Notes: a model not told the origin generated them from the sequence alone. DNA of 64,000 nucleotides from Chryseobacterium sp. G0162 (GCF_003815715.1 NZ_CP033922.1:124001-188000); one strand, 5' to 3'; positions 50,635 through 60,547 are shown, counted from the stretch's first letter. Made by a program: numbers and translations.

Positions 50635-51495
50635 ATGAGAAAAATTTTTGCGGGAAAGTCAACAAATAAGACTTTTCTCGGGATGTTTGCATTGATGAGT
50701 GCAACTTCAGTACTATTAAACAGCTGTAATTTTAAAAATGATGTGAACGAAATGCTCAGTTCACAGGAACATCCTACCGCAAAAACCGCCCCTAAAATGG
50801 ACGATGAAAGTGTAGATCCGGATAAAAGAGTGATCTATCTTACTTTTGATGATGGTCCCAATCAGGGAACCGAAAATCTTTTAAAAATTCTAGACAAAAG
50901 AAATGTGTGTGCCACCGCTTTTTTGGTTGGAAGACATGCTTATGGAAGCACAAAACAAAAAAATGACTTCAAGCTTCTAAAAGAAAATCCTCTAATTGAA
51001 CTGGCCAACCACAGCTTCACCCATGCTCACAACAAATACTCTGATTTTTACAAAACTGCAGATGCTGTTGTTCGCGATTTTGATATCGCTAAAGATAGTC
51101 TGAAGCTTCACGATAAAATAGCAAGAACTCCCGGAAGAAATATCTGGAGACTTAACAATATTAATGTAACGGATATCAAAAGCTCCACTGCCGCTGCAGA
51201 TGGCCTTAAAAGAGCTGGATACAAAGTCATTGGGTGGGATCTGGAATGGCGACCTACTCACAAGATGACATTGAAAGGAAGCCATGAAGCCATGCTGAAA
51301 AAAGTAGACAGCATCTTCCTTAATGATCTTGAAAAAACTTCAAGACATCTTGTTTTCCTTACCCATGACCAATACCTGAGAGATACAGATTCTATTAACG
51401 AATTGGATTTATTTATTGAAAAACTACAAAAAAGCAACAAGTTTGTTTTCAGAAAGATTTCTCAGTATCCGAAAATCAATGAAATATTGAACTAG
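50635..51495 (+). CDS. Polysaccharide deacetylase-family lipoprotein
   Basis: A 286-residue protein; ATG 50635 (MRKIFAGKSTNKTFLGMF) is chosen over an upstream frame. A lipobox LLNSC follows the signal segment. The NodB core has YLTFDDGPNQGT (catalytic Asp pair), ANHSFTHAH (metal His), and ARTPGRNIWRLN. The late FLTHDQ fits the last motif. It would deacetylate peptidoglycan or another envelope polysaccharide. Monocistronic. Confidence 0.88.
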   Translation: MRKIFAGKSTNKTFLGMFALMSATSVLLNSCNFKNDVNEMLSSQEHPTAKTAPKMDDESVDPDKRVIYLTFDDGPNQGTENLLKILDKRNVCATAFLVGRHAYGSTKQKNDFKLLKENPLIELANHSFTHAHNKYSDFYKTADAVVRDFDIAKDSLKLHDKIARTPGRNIWRLNNINVTDIKSSTAAADGLKRAGYKVIGWDLEWRPTHKMTLKGSHEAMLKKVDSIFLNDLEKTSRHLVFLTHDQYLRDTDSINELDLFIEKLQKSNKFVFRKISQYPKINEILN

Positions 51496-51600
51496 TTCAG
51501 AAATTTAAAGAATAGATTGAAACAGGTTCTTCACAAGAAAAACCTGTTTTCTATCATTTTAAGCTTTGAACCTTACGCTAAATTTCAGAAATTTGCATTT

Positions 51601-52260
51601 ATGAGTATTAAGGAAAATTATAAAGCGATACAAGATCAGCTTACGTCAGATGTTCAACTGGTTGCCGTTTCAAAAACGCATCCGGTTTCTGCTATTCAGG
51701 AAGTCTATGATCTTGGACAAAGAGTCTTTGGAGAAAACAAAGTCCAGGAACTGATGGAAAAAGCTCCTCTCCTGTCTCAGGATATTCAATGGCATCTGAT
51801 CGGACACCTGCAGACTAATAAAGTGAAGTATATCGCTCCGTTCATCGATACCATCCAAAGTGTGGATTCAGAAAAACTGTTGGCTGAAATCAACAAAGAG
51901 GCAGGTAAAAACAATAGATCTATTAAAACCTTGCTTCAGGTAAAAATTGCGGCGGAAGAAAGTAAGTTCGGGCTTGAAATTCCAGAAGCAAAAGCCCTTT
52001 TCCAACAATACATCGATGGGAATTTCCCTCACATTGAAATTACAGGATTGATGGGAATGGCCACTTTTACAGATAATGAAGCACAAATCAGAAAAGAATT
52101 TTTAACTTTAAAGACGCTTTTTGATGAATTAAATCAACTAAAACCTTTAAAAACCTTATCAATGGGAATGAGTGATGATTTCCCTGTAGCTATTGAATGT
52201 GGTGCCAACTCTGTGAGAGTGGGATCTGCAATTTTCGGAAGAAGAGACTATTCCCAATAG
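51601..52260 (+). CDS. YggS-family PLP homeostasis protein
   Basis: A 219-residue protein starting at ATG 51601 (MSIKENYKAIQDQLTSDVQL). It has the PLP-binding VAVSKTHP (Lys about 25), FGENKVQELMEK, WHLIGHLQTNKVKYI and the final SMGMSDDFPVAIECGANSVR of the YggS/PROSC family. It helps control free PLP. No operon partner; the deacetylase precedes it by about 105 bases. Confidence 0.93.
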   Translation: MSIKENYKAIQDQLTSDVQLVAVSKTHPVSAIQEVYDLGQRVFGENKVQELMEKAPLLSQDIQWHLIGHLQTNKVKYIAPFIDTIQSVDSEKLLAEINKEAGKNNRSIKTLLQVKIAAEESKFGLEIPEAKALFQQYIDGNFPHIEITGLMGMATFTDNEAQIRKEFLTLKTLFDELNQLKPLKTLSMGMSDDFPVAIECGANSVRVGSAIFGRRDYSQ

Positions 52261-52316
52261 AATATTTAGGTACGGTTTTTGCTAATAATTGAAACAAAAA
52301 ATTTAAATTTGCGACT

Positions 52317-53501
52317 ATGCAAAAAATCCTTATAGTAGAAGACGAAAAAGCAATCTCAGGAGTACTTCACAGTATTCTTTCTGACGAACTCACAGATTAT
52401 GAATTTGTTATCGCCGAAGACGGCCTTGAAGGTTACAAACAGGTAGAAAAAGAAGATTTCGCGTTGGTGATCTCTGATATCAAGATGCCTAAACTTTCAG
52501 GAACCGAGCTTTTAAAGCAGAGTATGGTATTAAAACCTGAAACTACATTTATTATGATTTCAGGTCATGCTGATATTGATTCTGCCGTTTCCTGCCTGAA
52601 AGAGGGTGCATACGACTTTATTTCCAAGCCTATTGACATCAACAGGCTTATTACCAGTGTAAAGAATGCTTTAGCAAAAGAATCTCTGAAGAAAGAAAAC
52701 AAAAGCCTTCAGACGGAAAACAAAACGTTAAAGAGAAAAGTCAATAAAAAATACCAGATGATCGGGAACTCTCCTGCCCTGCAGAAGATTCAGGATATGA
52801 TCGAAAAGGTAGCGGTTTCTGATGCCAGAGTTTTGATTACAGGACCCAACGGTGCCGGAAAGGAATTGGTAGCTCATGCCATTCACAATCAAAGTGAGCG
52901 TGCAAGAGGACCAATGGTAGAGGTAAACTGTGCTGCTATCCCGTCTGAGCTTATTGAATCTGAACTTTTCGGACATGTGAAAGGTTCTTTCACGGGTGCT
53001 ATTAAAGACAAGCAGGGGAAATTTGAACAGGCTAACGGAGGAACGATTTTCCTTGATGAGATTGGAGATATGAGCCTTATTGCTCAGGCTAAAGTATTGA
53101 GAGCCCTTCAGGAAAGTAAAGTATCTCCTGTCGGAAGCGACAAAGAGATAAAAGTTGATGTGAGAGTCATTGCAGCAACAAATAAAAATATGCAGAAAGA
53201 GATTGAGGAAGGGAAATTCAGAGAAGACCTTTACCACAGACTTTCTGTGATTGAAATTTATGTTCCGCCATTGGATGACAGAAAAGACGATATCAAATTA
53301 TTGGTTGAACATTTCTCCGGTATGATTGCTGATGAGCATGGTACTGCTATGAAAAAGTTTGATGATAAAGCTATTGATGCTTTAAAAGCTCTTTCGTGGA
53401 CTGGAAATATCAGGGAGCTAAGGAATGTTGTGGAAAGATTGATTATTCTTGGTGGAAATACTGTTTCTGAAAGTGACGTTGCAAGTTTTGTAAGGAAATA
53501 A
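52317..53501 (+). CDS. Sigma-54-dependent response regulator, lacking Fis domain
   Basis: A 394-residue NtrC-type protein: receiver domain (1-120, phospho-Asp in VISDIKMPKLSG), a coiled linker (ENKSLQTENKTLKRKVNKKY), and an AAA+ domain with Walker A GPNGAGKE, the sigma-54 loop ELFGHVKGSFTGA, GGTIFLDEIGD and RELRNVVERL. It ends right after this, without the usual C-terminal Fis-type HTH. So it may act without specific DNA binding or use another partner; no histidine kinase is adjacent. Confidence 0.9.
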   Translation: MQKILIVEDEKAISGVLHSILSDELTDYEFVIAEDGLEGYKQVEKEDFALVISDIKMPKLSGTELLKQSMVLKPETTFIMISGHADIDSAVSCLKEGAYDFISKPIDINRLITSVKNALAKESLKKENKSLQTENKTLKRKVNKKYQMIGNSPALQKIQDMIEKVAVSDARVLITGPNGAGKELVAHAIHNQSERARGPMVEVNCAAIPSELIESELFGHVKGSFTGAIKDKQGKFEQANGGTIFLDEIGDMSLIAQAKVLRALQESKVSPVGSDKEIKVDVRVIAATNKNMQKEIEEGKFREDLYHRLSVIEIYVPPLDDRKDDIKLLVEHFSGMIADEHGTAMKKFDDKAIDALKALSWTGNIRELRNVVERLIILGGNTVSESDVASFVRK

Positions 53502-53526
53502 TACAACTATTATTACAATATTATAA

Positions 53527-53554
53527 AAATTTGCAGTACCACTACTGCAAATTT
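53527..53554 (+). terminator. Terminator of the response regulator gene
   Basis: AAATTTGCAGTA (53527-53538), CCAC loop and TACTGCAAATTT (53543-53554) form a 12-bp perfect stem, followed by a T-run to 53561. Confidence 0.9.
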
Positions 53555-53602
53555 TTTTTTTGGACTATTTTGAATGATAAACGATATGAATCTTAAAATA
53601 CT

Positions 53603-54964
53603 ATGAAATTTTTAAACAAAAACTACACAAAAGAATGCCTGACTTTGGCTCTACCTGTAATGCTTACCCAGGTAGGGCAAGTTTCAGTGAATTTATTCGA
53701 CAATATTATTGTCGGGAAACTTTTAGGCGCTGATGCTTTGGCGTCTGTTTCATTAGGTAATGCCGTGTTCTTCTCCATATTTGTATTGGCCCTTGGATTT
53801 TCATTTGCCATACCACCATTGGTTTCAGAAGCACATTCAAAGCATGATCATGATACGATTAACTCTGTGTTCAGTCATGGTTTTGTAATTAATATGACGG
53901 TGGGAATATTGCTTATGGTTATTCTTTTATTGGGAATGCCCCTGCTCTACCACTCAGGACAGCCAGCAAAGATTATTCCTGATACGGTAGACTTCTTAAG
54001 CATTATGGTCATCAGTATGATTCCATTTATGGCCTTTCAGACCCTTCGTGAGGTTTCTGAAGGTCTTTCGTACACTATTGGAGTAACTAAGGCGACCATT
54101 ATTGCCAACATTATCAATATTGTCTTAAACTATGTATTCATCAAAGGACTTTGGGGATTTCCTCCAATGGGTGTAAAAGGATCTGCATTAGCAACCTTAA
54201 TATCCAGAATTTTCATGGTTGTCTTCCTTTATTTTGTATTGCTGAAGGAAAAGAGAACAAGACGTTATATCAAGGATTTTTCGCTAAAAATTCAAAGCTT
54301 CTCAAAAGCAATGTTTAATAAAATGGTACGACTTGGATTACCTACCGCATTGCAGATGTTCTTTGAGGTAACTGCTTTTGCCGGTGCAGCATTCATCTGC
54401 GGATTAATTTCTGCACATGATATTGCCTCTCACCAGATTGCTTTGAGTATGGCTTCGTTCACCTTCAACCTTTGCGTTGGATTTAGTGTGGCTTCTACGG
54501 TAATGATTGGAAGAAAACTGGGTGAACAAAACTTTGTTGAGCTAAGAAAAGTCGGGATTAATAACCTAAAGATTGCTTTTATCTTTATGTGTATCTGTGG
54601 ATTGGTTTTTATCCTGGGACGAAACATACTGCCAACATTCTTCACGAAAAAAGAAGAGGTTGAAGTAATCACCCTGGCTTCCAAATTGATGATTATTGCG
54701 GCTTTATTCCAGCTTTCAGATGGTATCCAGGTAACAGCTTTAGGAATGCTGAGAGGGCTACAGGATGTGAAGATCCCGTCAATCTATACTTTTATTGCCT
54801 ATTGGGTGATTACGATTCCTTTAGGCTATTTCTTCTGTGTAACATTGGAAATGGGAGCTTTCGGAATGTGGATCGCTCTTGGATTAGGATTAACGGTTTC
54901 TGCCGTCTTCCTCGTTAAACGATTCCTGAATATGTCTGCTAAACGAATTAAGCAGAATACATAA
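53603..54964 (+). CDS. MATE-family efflux protein
   Basis: A 453-residue protein with about 12 membrane segments. The start (LALPVMLTQVGQVSVNLFDN) and the repeat at the second half (RLGLPTALQMFFEVTAFAGA) show the MATE duplication. Cation-driven export of drugs or organic cations is typical; substrate unknown. Followed by a clean terminator and with no neighbouring regulator. Confidence 0.9.
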   Translation: MKFLNKNYTKECLTLALPVMLTQVGQVSVNLFDNIIVGKLLGADALASVSLGNAVFFSIFVLALGFSFAIPPLVSEAHSKHDHDTINSVFSHGFVINMTVGILLMVILLLGMPLLYHSGQPAKIIPDTVDFLSIMVISMIPFMAFQTLREVSEGLSYTIGVTKATIIANIINIVLNYVFIKGLWGFPPMGVKGSALATLISRIFMVVFLYFVLLKEKRTRRYIKDFSLKIQSFSKAMFNKMVRLGLPTALQMFFEVTAFAGAAFICGLISAHDIASHQIALSMASFTFNLCVGFSVASTVMIGRKLGEQNFVELRKVGINNLKIAFIFMCICGLVFILGRNILPTFFTKKEEVEVITLASKLMIIAALFQLSDGIQVTALGMLRGLQDVKIPSIYTFIAYWVITIPLGYFFCVTLEMGAFGMWIALGLGLTVSAVFLVKRFLNMSAKRIKQNT

Positions 54965-54972
54965 TATTTAAG

Positions 54973-54996
54973 AGGCTGTTTCAGTAGAAACAGCCT
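54973..54996 (+). terminator. Terminator of the MATE gene
   Basis: AGGCTGTTTC, AGTA loop, GAAACAGCCT and a T-run form a 10-bp perfect stem directly after the stop. Confidence 0.92.
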
Positions 54997-55043
54997 TTTA
55001 TTTTTCTCGCAGATCTCGGAGATTACGCAGATTTCTTATTATT

Positions 55044-55586
55044 TTAAATTATAATTCCACCATAGCCAATATAAGTCAGTTTTGCACCTTCAACAAAATC
55101 ATTAAAACTTGTATTTGTATCAGCATTTTCATTATAAAGTTCAAAATAATACTCTTCAGGATTAGAACTATTTCCTATTTTTTCTACTATCCCATTTTGT
55201 AAGGTTTCATTGTTACGGAATACCCAGAATTTGAATCTTTTAGTTTTAGGATTTATATCCAGCAAAGGCAATTCATCCATCATTGAAATCTTTACCATTG
55301 GACTCCTATTAATAACCATTGGGTATAATAATCCACTTCCAAGAATTAATTTAAACTTATTATCTAAATTTTCAGGAAATTCTATATGATAAACTACATT
55401 AATAATTACCTTATTATTTTCAATCTTAATCTGAGATTTGAGATATCTTGAATACCCCTGTTTTATATATTGGGTTTCAAAATGTTCTTTCGCAGAGTAA
55501 TATTTCCCACTATTGATATCTTCTGTCTGTCCTTTCCCTTTAATAAAAAAGAGCAGCATCAATGAGCTTATAAATATTTTACGCAT
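55044..55586 (-). CDS. Hypothetical secreted protein
   Basis: A 180-residue protein with a signal-like N-terminus (MRKIFISSLMLLFFIKGKGQ, positively charged then hydrophobic) and a mature beta-rich body (VIINVVYHIEFPENLDN). No lipobox or family was recognised. The GNAT gene lies 17 bases upstream on the same strand. Confidence 0.65.
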   Translation of the reverse strand: MRKIFISSLMLLFFIKGKGQTEDINSGKYYSAKEHFETQYIKQGYSRYLKSQIKIENNKVIINVVYHIEFPENLDNKFKLILGSGLLYPMVINRSPMVKISMMDELPLLDINPKTKRFKFWVFRNNETLQNGIVEKIGNSSNPEEYYFELYNENADTNTSFNDFVEGAKLTYIGYGGIII

Positions 55587-55603
55587 GAGAAATAATTAAA
55601 TAT

Positions 55604-56107
55604 TTATCCTATTCTTTTTCCTAAAATCTTCAGACTTCGTTCAATACCATCCAAAATGGCTACATCCGGAAGAGTTCCCCAATCTTCAAATCCAAAGTAT
55701 CGGAATAGCTTCAGACTTGGCTCATTATGAAGAAAAATAAGCGCTACCAGGTTATTCACCCCAAACTTTCCTGCATTGTCAATACAATACTGAAGAATCG
55801 TTTTACCATAGCCTTTTCCTCTACAGCTTTCATCCAGATAAATACTTACTTCCACCGTTCCACTGTAAGCTGCTCTTTCATGAAATGAACTGAAACTTAC
55901 CCAACCTACAATCTGGCTATCTGTATCTTCTACGATCCAAAGCGGTCTGGTCTCCTCATTATGCTCTTTGAACCATTGTACTTTACTCTCTACAGAAACT
56001 TCTTCCACGTCTGCAGTCACCATTCTTGAGGCAATGGTTGAGTTATAAATCGCTACAATTGTATTTAAATCGGCTAATTCGGCATTTCTGAACTTTAGTA
56101 ATTCCAT
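55604..56107 (-). CDS. GNAT acetyltransferase (phosphinothricin-type)
   Basis: A 167-residue protein; the ATG at 56107 is preferred to an upstream TTG. The core has IVAIYNSTIASRMVTAD near the start, VEVSIYLDESCRGKGYGKTI with the acetyl-CoA loop, and the late FLHNEPSLKLFRYFGF. This matches phosphinothricin/amino-acid N-acetyltransferases. Substrate unknown. Confidence 0.85.
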   Translation of the reverse strand: MELLKFRNAELADLNTIVAIYNSTIASRMVTADVEEVSVESKVQWFKEHNEETRPLWIVEDTDSQIVGWVSFSSFHERAAYSGTVEVSIYLDESCRGKGYGKTILQYCIDNAGKFGVNNLVALIFLHNEPSLKLFRYFGFEDWGTLPDVAILDGIERSLKILGKRIG

Positions 56108-56551
56108 TGGTATTGTATTCAACTTTTATGATGCAAAAATAATAATTTTTCCAAATACCCCATTTATTTTAATCAATTAAATATTTTTAATTAAAAAAAA
56201 CAAAATCACCCCTTATAAAAATAACATACAAAGATAAAACAATCATTTTTTTACAATACGCAAAGACTAATAAGATATGAAGATTGGATATTTTTTAGTT
56301 GCAAAGATTTTATTTACGATAAAATTGAAAGCGGCTTGTAATGTCACGAATGCACGAATAATCTATCAGCGTATAAAACCTATGTGGCTATGGGTTAAAA
56401 AGAATAATTTTTACCACATAGATATATAGAATATTGTGAATAAAAGTTAGTTTAAAAGTGTTATTTTTCCTTGCTAAGGATCTTTGATTCTCTTGTGTCT
56501 TAACAACAGTTAGCATTATATTTCTTTGTGCATTTGCGTTTACCAACACAA
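56108..56551. repeat. Intergenic region with dispersed repeat, copy 2
   Basis: A 444-base gap with no gene. It has CACGAATGCACGAATAATC near 56344, a block TTCTCTTGTGTCTTAACAACAG near 56484, and TTTCTTTGTGCATTTGCG near 56522. These match, partly as the reverse complement, the element near 30195-30330. They look like remnants of a dispersed repeat family. Confidence 0.6.
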
Positions 56552-57112
56552 TTAATTCAAATCTTTCAAGATCCTGTTCAGGCTTCTCACTGTGATTCCT
56601 AAATACGCAGCCATATCTTCTTTGGAAATCAGGATATTTTGTTTAGACTGCATTTTAAGTAGCTGTGTCAAAGTATGCTCTACTGTATAAAGCTGTTGAT
56701 AAGAAGCTCTGCTAGTGGTATTAATAATACGTTCCGCAAAAGAATTTAGTAACAAGTTATTCAGGATAAGATCTGTCTGCATCAATTTATTGAAATAAGG
56801 CAGCCTTATGGTGTACACTACAACTTCCGTTAATGCTTCAATCCCGCACAGACAAGGAATATTTTTGATCAGTTCCACTTCTCCTAAGATCTCGCCGCTT
56901 CCCAGAAATTCAACGATATATTCTTTTCCGTTCTCTTCTTCAAAGTAGCATTTTGTAATCCCTTCTTTAATTAACATGACCTTAGAAACGGAATGATCCT
57001 GAATCAATAATTTCTGCCCTTTGGAGAATGATTCCAGGATAATATTCCCCACCCTTTGTTTTTGGTAAAGTGCTTCAAGATGGCTTAAAAATGACTGATT
57101 CGTTCGTAACAT
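56552..57112 (-). CDS. Crp/Fnr-family regulator
   Basis: A 186-residue protein; ATG 57112 (MLRTNQSFLSHLEALYQKQR) preferred to TTG 57127. A cyclic-nucleotide-type beta barrel (KVMLIKEGITKCYFEEENGK, later GEILGEVELIKNIPCLCGIE) and a C-terminal HTH (ISKEDMAAYLGITVRSLNRI). No Cys cluster for iron-sulfur, so not FNR-like. The HAD gene is divergent, 76 bases away. Confidence 0.85.
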   Translation of the reverse strand: MLRTNQSFLSHLEALYQKQRVGNIILESFSKGQKLLIQDHSVSKVMLIKEGITKCYFEEENGKEYIVEFLGSGEILGEVELIKNIPCLCGIEALTEVVVYTIRLPYFNKLMQTDLILNNLLLNSFAERIINTTSRASYQQLYTVEHTLTQLLKMQSKQNILISKEDMAAYLGITVRSLNRILKDLN

Positions 57113-57188
57113 ATATTTTCGGGACAATTGTCCTTTGCCGGTTTAATTTTTATTCTGAATTTTGCGAACAGAAATTTACAAAACAAAA

Positions 57189-57878
57189 ATGAATAATCAT
57201 ACTACAACAATAGCCTTTGACGCAGATGACACTCTTTGGATCAATGAACCTTACTTTCAGGAAGCAGAAAAGGAGTTTTGTATATTACTTGAAGATTATC
57301 TTCCTCAGCATTCTGTCTCCCAGGAACTCTTTGCAACAGAGATGAAAAACCTTCATCTATATGGATATGGAGTAAAAGGATTTATGCTCTGTATGGTTGA
57401 GACTATTGGAAGAGTATCAAATAATACAGCATCCTTACAATTGGTTAATAAAGCCATTGAATTAGGTCAGGAACTTCTCCAAAAACCGATTGAATTATTA
57501 GATGGAGTCACAGAAACGCTTGAAAGTCTGAAAGGAAAATACAGGCTCGTTGTGGCTACAAAAGGAGATTTACTAGATCAGGAACGTAAGTTGAAAAATT
57601 CAGGATTACAGAACTATTTCCATCATATTGAAATCATGAGTGATAAAAAGGAACATGATTATAAAAAACTGCTAAAGCATCTTGATTGTCAGCCGGAAAA
57701 TTTCCTTATGCTTGGAAATTCTATCAAGTCAGATATCTTACCTGTACTGGAAATCGGCGGATCAGCAGCTCATATTCCTTATCATGTTACCTGGGACCAT
57801 GAGCAGCATGACGTGAATCTTGATCATGAAAACTTTATGGAATTGAAAAGTATTAATGAGATCTTACAATTTATTTAA
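57189..57878 (+). CDS. HAD-family hydrolase
   Basis: A 229-residue protein; ATG 57189 chosen (an upstream TTG extends it by 9 codons). Motif I is FDADDTLW (nucleophile Asp), motif II VATKGD, and motif IV MLGNSIKSDILPVLE. The helical cap between residues 20 and 100 fits HAD phosphatases of the phosphoglycolate/haloacid type. Substrate unknown. Divergent from the Crp/Fnr gene. Confidence 0.85.
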   Translation: MNNHTTTIAFDADDTLWINEPYFQEAEKEFCILLEDYLPQHSVSQELFATEMKNLHLYGYGVKGFMLCMVETIGRVSNNTASLQLVNKAIELGQELLQKPIELLDGVTETLESLKGKYRLVVATKGDLLDQERKLKNSGLQNYFHHIEIMSDKKEHDYKKLLKHLDCQPENFLMLGNSIKSDILPVLEIGGSAAHIPYHVTWDHEQHDVNLDHENFMELKSINEILQFI

Positions 57879-57960
57879 GCTTAGAGGTTGATTACGCTTT
57901 TAAGAATATTGAGTAAGGCTTCACCGTGCTCTAAATTTTCTTATTGTTCTAAGATATAAA

Positions 57961-57988
57961 AAAGGCTATTCATTCCTGAATAGCCTTT
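57961..57988. terminator. Bidirectional terminator between HAD and S9 genes
   Basis: AAAGGCTATTCA (57961-57972), loop TTCC, TGAATAGCCTTT (57977-57988): a 12-bp perfect stem between convergent genes, flanked by A and T runs. Confidence 0.92.
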
Positions 57989-57993
57989 TTCTA

Positions 57994-60396
57994 TTATTTT
58001 TTCAGACATTTTTCAAGGAACTGATCCTGTTCCCATAAAACGTGGAATATATTCTCTTTGGCCTGGTATCCGTGTGACTCTTTTGGAAGAAGAACCATTC
58101 TTACCGGTGCTCCAAGGTTTTTCAAAGCCTGGAAATATCTTTCCGTCTGTAAGGTAAAGGTTCCCGGGTTGTTATCTGCATCACCGTGAATCAGAAGCAA
58201 AGGGGTTTTCATTTTGTTTGCATTCATAAACGGAGACATGGTGTTGTAGATCTCCGGAACATCCCAGTAATTTCTTTGCTCACTCTGAAATCCAAATGGT
58301 GTTAACGTTCTGTTATAAGCACCACTTCGTGCAATACCACAAGCAAAAAGATTAGAATGTGTTAATAAGTTAGCTGTCATAAATGCTCCATAAGAGTGAC
58401 CTCCAACAGCAACTTTCTTTTTATCAATATACCCCAATTGATCTACAGCATTAATTGCCGCATCAGCATCGGCTACCAGTTGTGTAATAAAGGTATCATT
58501 GGGTTCTGTTTTTCCTTCTCCGATAATCGGGAATGCAGCATTATCTAAAACAGCATATCCTTTAGTCACCCAATACACGAAAGAGCCGTAATATGGGAAA
58601 GTAAAGTCGTTATCATTCTGAGTACTCTGTCCCGCTGTATTCTTATCTTTAAATTCTCTTGGATAAGCCCAGATCAGTAAAGGTAATTTTTCTTTCTTTG
58701 CCTTTCTGTCATAGTTTGCCGGCAAATAAAGAGTTCCCGTCAATGTAACACCATCATTTCTTTTATAAGTAATAACTTCTTTATAGACATCTTTAATGCT
58801 TTCAAAAGGATTGGCAAAGTGAGTTACTGCTTCAGCTTTATTAGACTTAATATTCTTTTTATAGAAGTTCGGATATAGACTGGATGATTCTTGTGTTGTT
58901 AAGATCTCTCCTTTTGAAGGATTTAAAATATCCACAATCTTTTCTTTAGCCCCTTTAAGGTTAGAAGAATAAAGTCTTTTTTTCTTCAATGACTTGATAT
59001 CCATTTCATCAATAAACGGATGCTGCCCATCTTTTGTAAACCCATCCCCGATCAGATATGCCTTTCCGCCTTTCATATCGATAACGGATCTACCGTATTG
59101 GTTTTTCACAGTGTTGAAATTTCCTGGATCACTATATACATCCTGAGAGTTTCTATCATCTATAACCTTTGATTCTCCATTGTTAAGATCAACCAGGAAA
59201 GTTTTGGTATTTCTGGTATCATACCATTCTTCAGATACTAACGCATAGTGGTCATTCGTCCAATCTATATCCTCAAATCTCTGTTTGATTTTGAAGAATG
59301 ATTTAGGAGCTGCTGCAAACGGTGCATCCCAGGTAAAGATTTCATCTCTGTATTCTGCAGTTTTATATTGATCTCCACCGTCAAGGGCTTCTGTAAAAAC
59401 TAAAGTCGCCGGAGCATCACTTCTCCAAGTCATTTCTCTTTTTCCTGTTCTTACAGATGAAAATCCTTTAGGCATAATTTCATTCAAAGGAATTTCATTC
59501 ACAACTTTTACAGTATTTCCTTTCGTGTCATATACCGTTGTAGTCATAGGAAACCTGTTTAACGGGACGATATAAGAAAATGGCTTTTTAATGACTGAAG
59601 ACAGCAGGTAATTTCCATCCGGGGAAAAACTTAATCCTGTGTACAAATCCTGGTTCATTACCTTTTTAAGAGTACCATTAAGATCTACGTTGAAGACTTC
59701 AGAGGTTACTAATGTTTCAAAGTTCTTTTCATCCTGAGGATTCTTTAAAAGATCCTGGTATGTTCTATTTTGGGAGACTTTTCCATCTGCTGTAGAAACA
59801 ATGGGTCCTGTAGGCAGGTCTTTTCCTGAATCAATCAGAGCAGGTCTGTTTTGAGGCAGCGTTCTAATAAGAAGACTTTTGGAATCATTATACCAAAGAT
59901 ATGGGTTTCCTAAATTGGCATTCAGGATATCTCCTGTAATCTTTTTGGCTGTAGCAGATTCCAGGTCTACAAGCCATAATTCTACTCCTTTGTTTGTGGT
60001 ATTGGTAAAAGTCAGTTTCTTTTCGTCTGGTGAAAACTGAACATAAGCAATTTTAGCTCCTGCAGGCAAATTCTTTACCTGAACTTCATTTTTATCACTG
60101 AACTTTCTTATTTTAAGATTGTTAAAATAGGTTACCGTACTGGCAATATTTGTAACCGGATTGATTCTTAATCCACCCAGTTTCATTTCCTGTTGATTAA
60201 GATCATCCAACGTCTTATATGTTGAACGATAGGTAAAAACTACCCAGTCTTTTTTGTTATTCATTAAGACAGATGGCGGTCTTTCGTAATCTGCAAGTTT
60301 CAGGATTTCAGCAGAAGGTTTTTGATAAGTAATATTCTCCTGTGCATCATAAAAATTGAGAAATGCCAGCAGGCAAATTGTCAGTTTTATCTTCAT
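57994..60396 (-). CDS. S9-family prolyl oligopeptidase-like peptidase
   Basis: An 800-residue secreted peptidase: N-terminal signal peptide (MKIKLTICLLAFLNFYDAQ), then a beta-propeller of about 500 residues with WD-like repeats, then an alpha/beta-hydrolase domain. The catalytic Ser lies in VAVGGHSYGAFMTANL (about residue 665), Asp in LLIHGDADNNPG, His in LPKESHGYQ. It would cleave peptides in the periplasm. Monocistronic, with terminators on both sides. Confidence 0.93.
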   Translation of the reverse strand: MKIKLTICLLAFLNFYDAQENITYQKPSAEILKLADYERPPSVLMNNKKDWVVFTYRSTYKTLDDLNQQEMKLGGLRINPVTNIASTVTYFNNLKIRKFSDKNEVQVKNLPAGAKIAYVQFSPDEKKLTFTNTTNKGVELWLVDLESATAKKITGDILNANLGNPYLWYNDSKSLLIRTLPQNRPALIDSGKDLPTGPIVSTADGKVSQNRTYQDLLKNPQDEKNFETLVTSEVFNVDLNGTLKKVMNQDLYTGLSFSPDGNYLLSSVIKKPFSYIVPLNRFPMTTTVYDTKGNTVKVVNEIPLNEIMPKGFSSVRTGKREMTWRSDAPATLVFTEALDGGDQYKTAEYRDEIFTWDAPFAAAPKSFFKIKQRFEDIDWTNDHYALVSEEWYDTRNTKTFLVDLNNGESKVIDDRNSQDVYSDPGNFNTVKNQYGRSVIDMKGGKAYLIGDGFTKDGQHPFIDEMDIKSLKKKRLYSSNLKGAKEKIVDILNPSKGEILTTQESSSLYPNFYKKNIKSNKAEAVTHFANPFESIKDVYKEVITYKRNDGVTLTGTLYLPANYDRKAKKEKLPLLIWAYPREFKDKNTAGQSTQNDNDFTFPYYGSFVYWVTKGYAVLDNAAFPIIGEGKTEPNDTFITQLVADADAAINAVDQLGYIDKKKVAVGGHSYGAFMTANLLTHSNLFACGIARSGAYNRTLTPFGFQSEQRNYWDVPEIYNTMSPFMNANKMKTPLLLIHGDADNNPGTFTLQTERYFQALKNLGAPVRMVLLPKESHGYQAKENIFHVLWEQDQFLEKCLKK

Positions 60397-60500
60397 ATAG
60401 ATTTATTTTCTACGAATGTAGTGATTTTTAAGATAAATTTACCATAAAAATACATCTATAATCCCCAATAATAAAGACATTTATAAAAATAACTCCAATA

Positions 60501-60528
60501 AAAAAGAGCACCCGAGGATGCTCTTTTT
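60501..60528 (-). terminator. Terminator of the DoxX gene
   Basis: AAAAAGAGCA (60501-60510), loop CCCGAGGA, TGCTCTTTTT (60519-60528): a 10-bp perfect stem 19 bases past the DoxX stop on the minus strand, with a T-run. Confidence 0.88.
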
Positions 60529-60547
60529 ATTATATATAATAAGGTTT

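Noticed and set aside
54998..55040. The CGCAGATCTCGGAGATTACGCAGATTT-like stretch after the MATE terminator as a gene or binding site.
   Set aside because: It resembles a short degenerate intergenic repeat and only one copy is in the window, so no more can be said.
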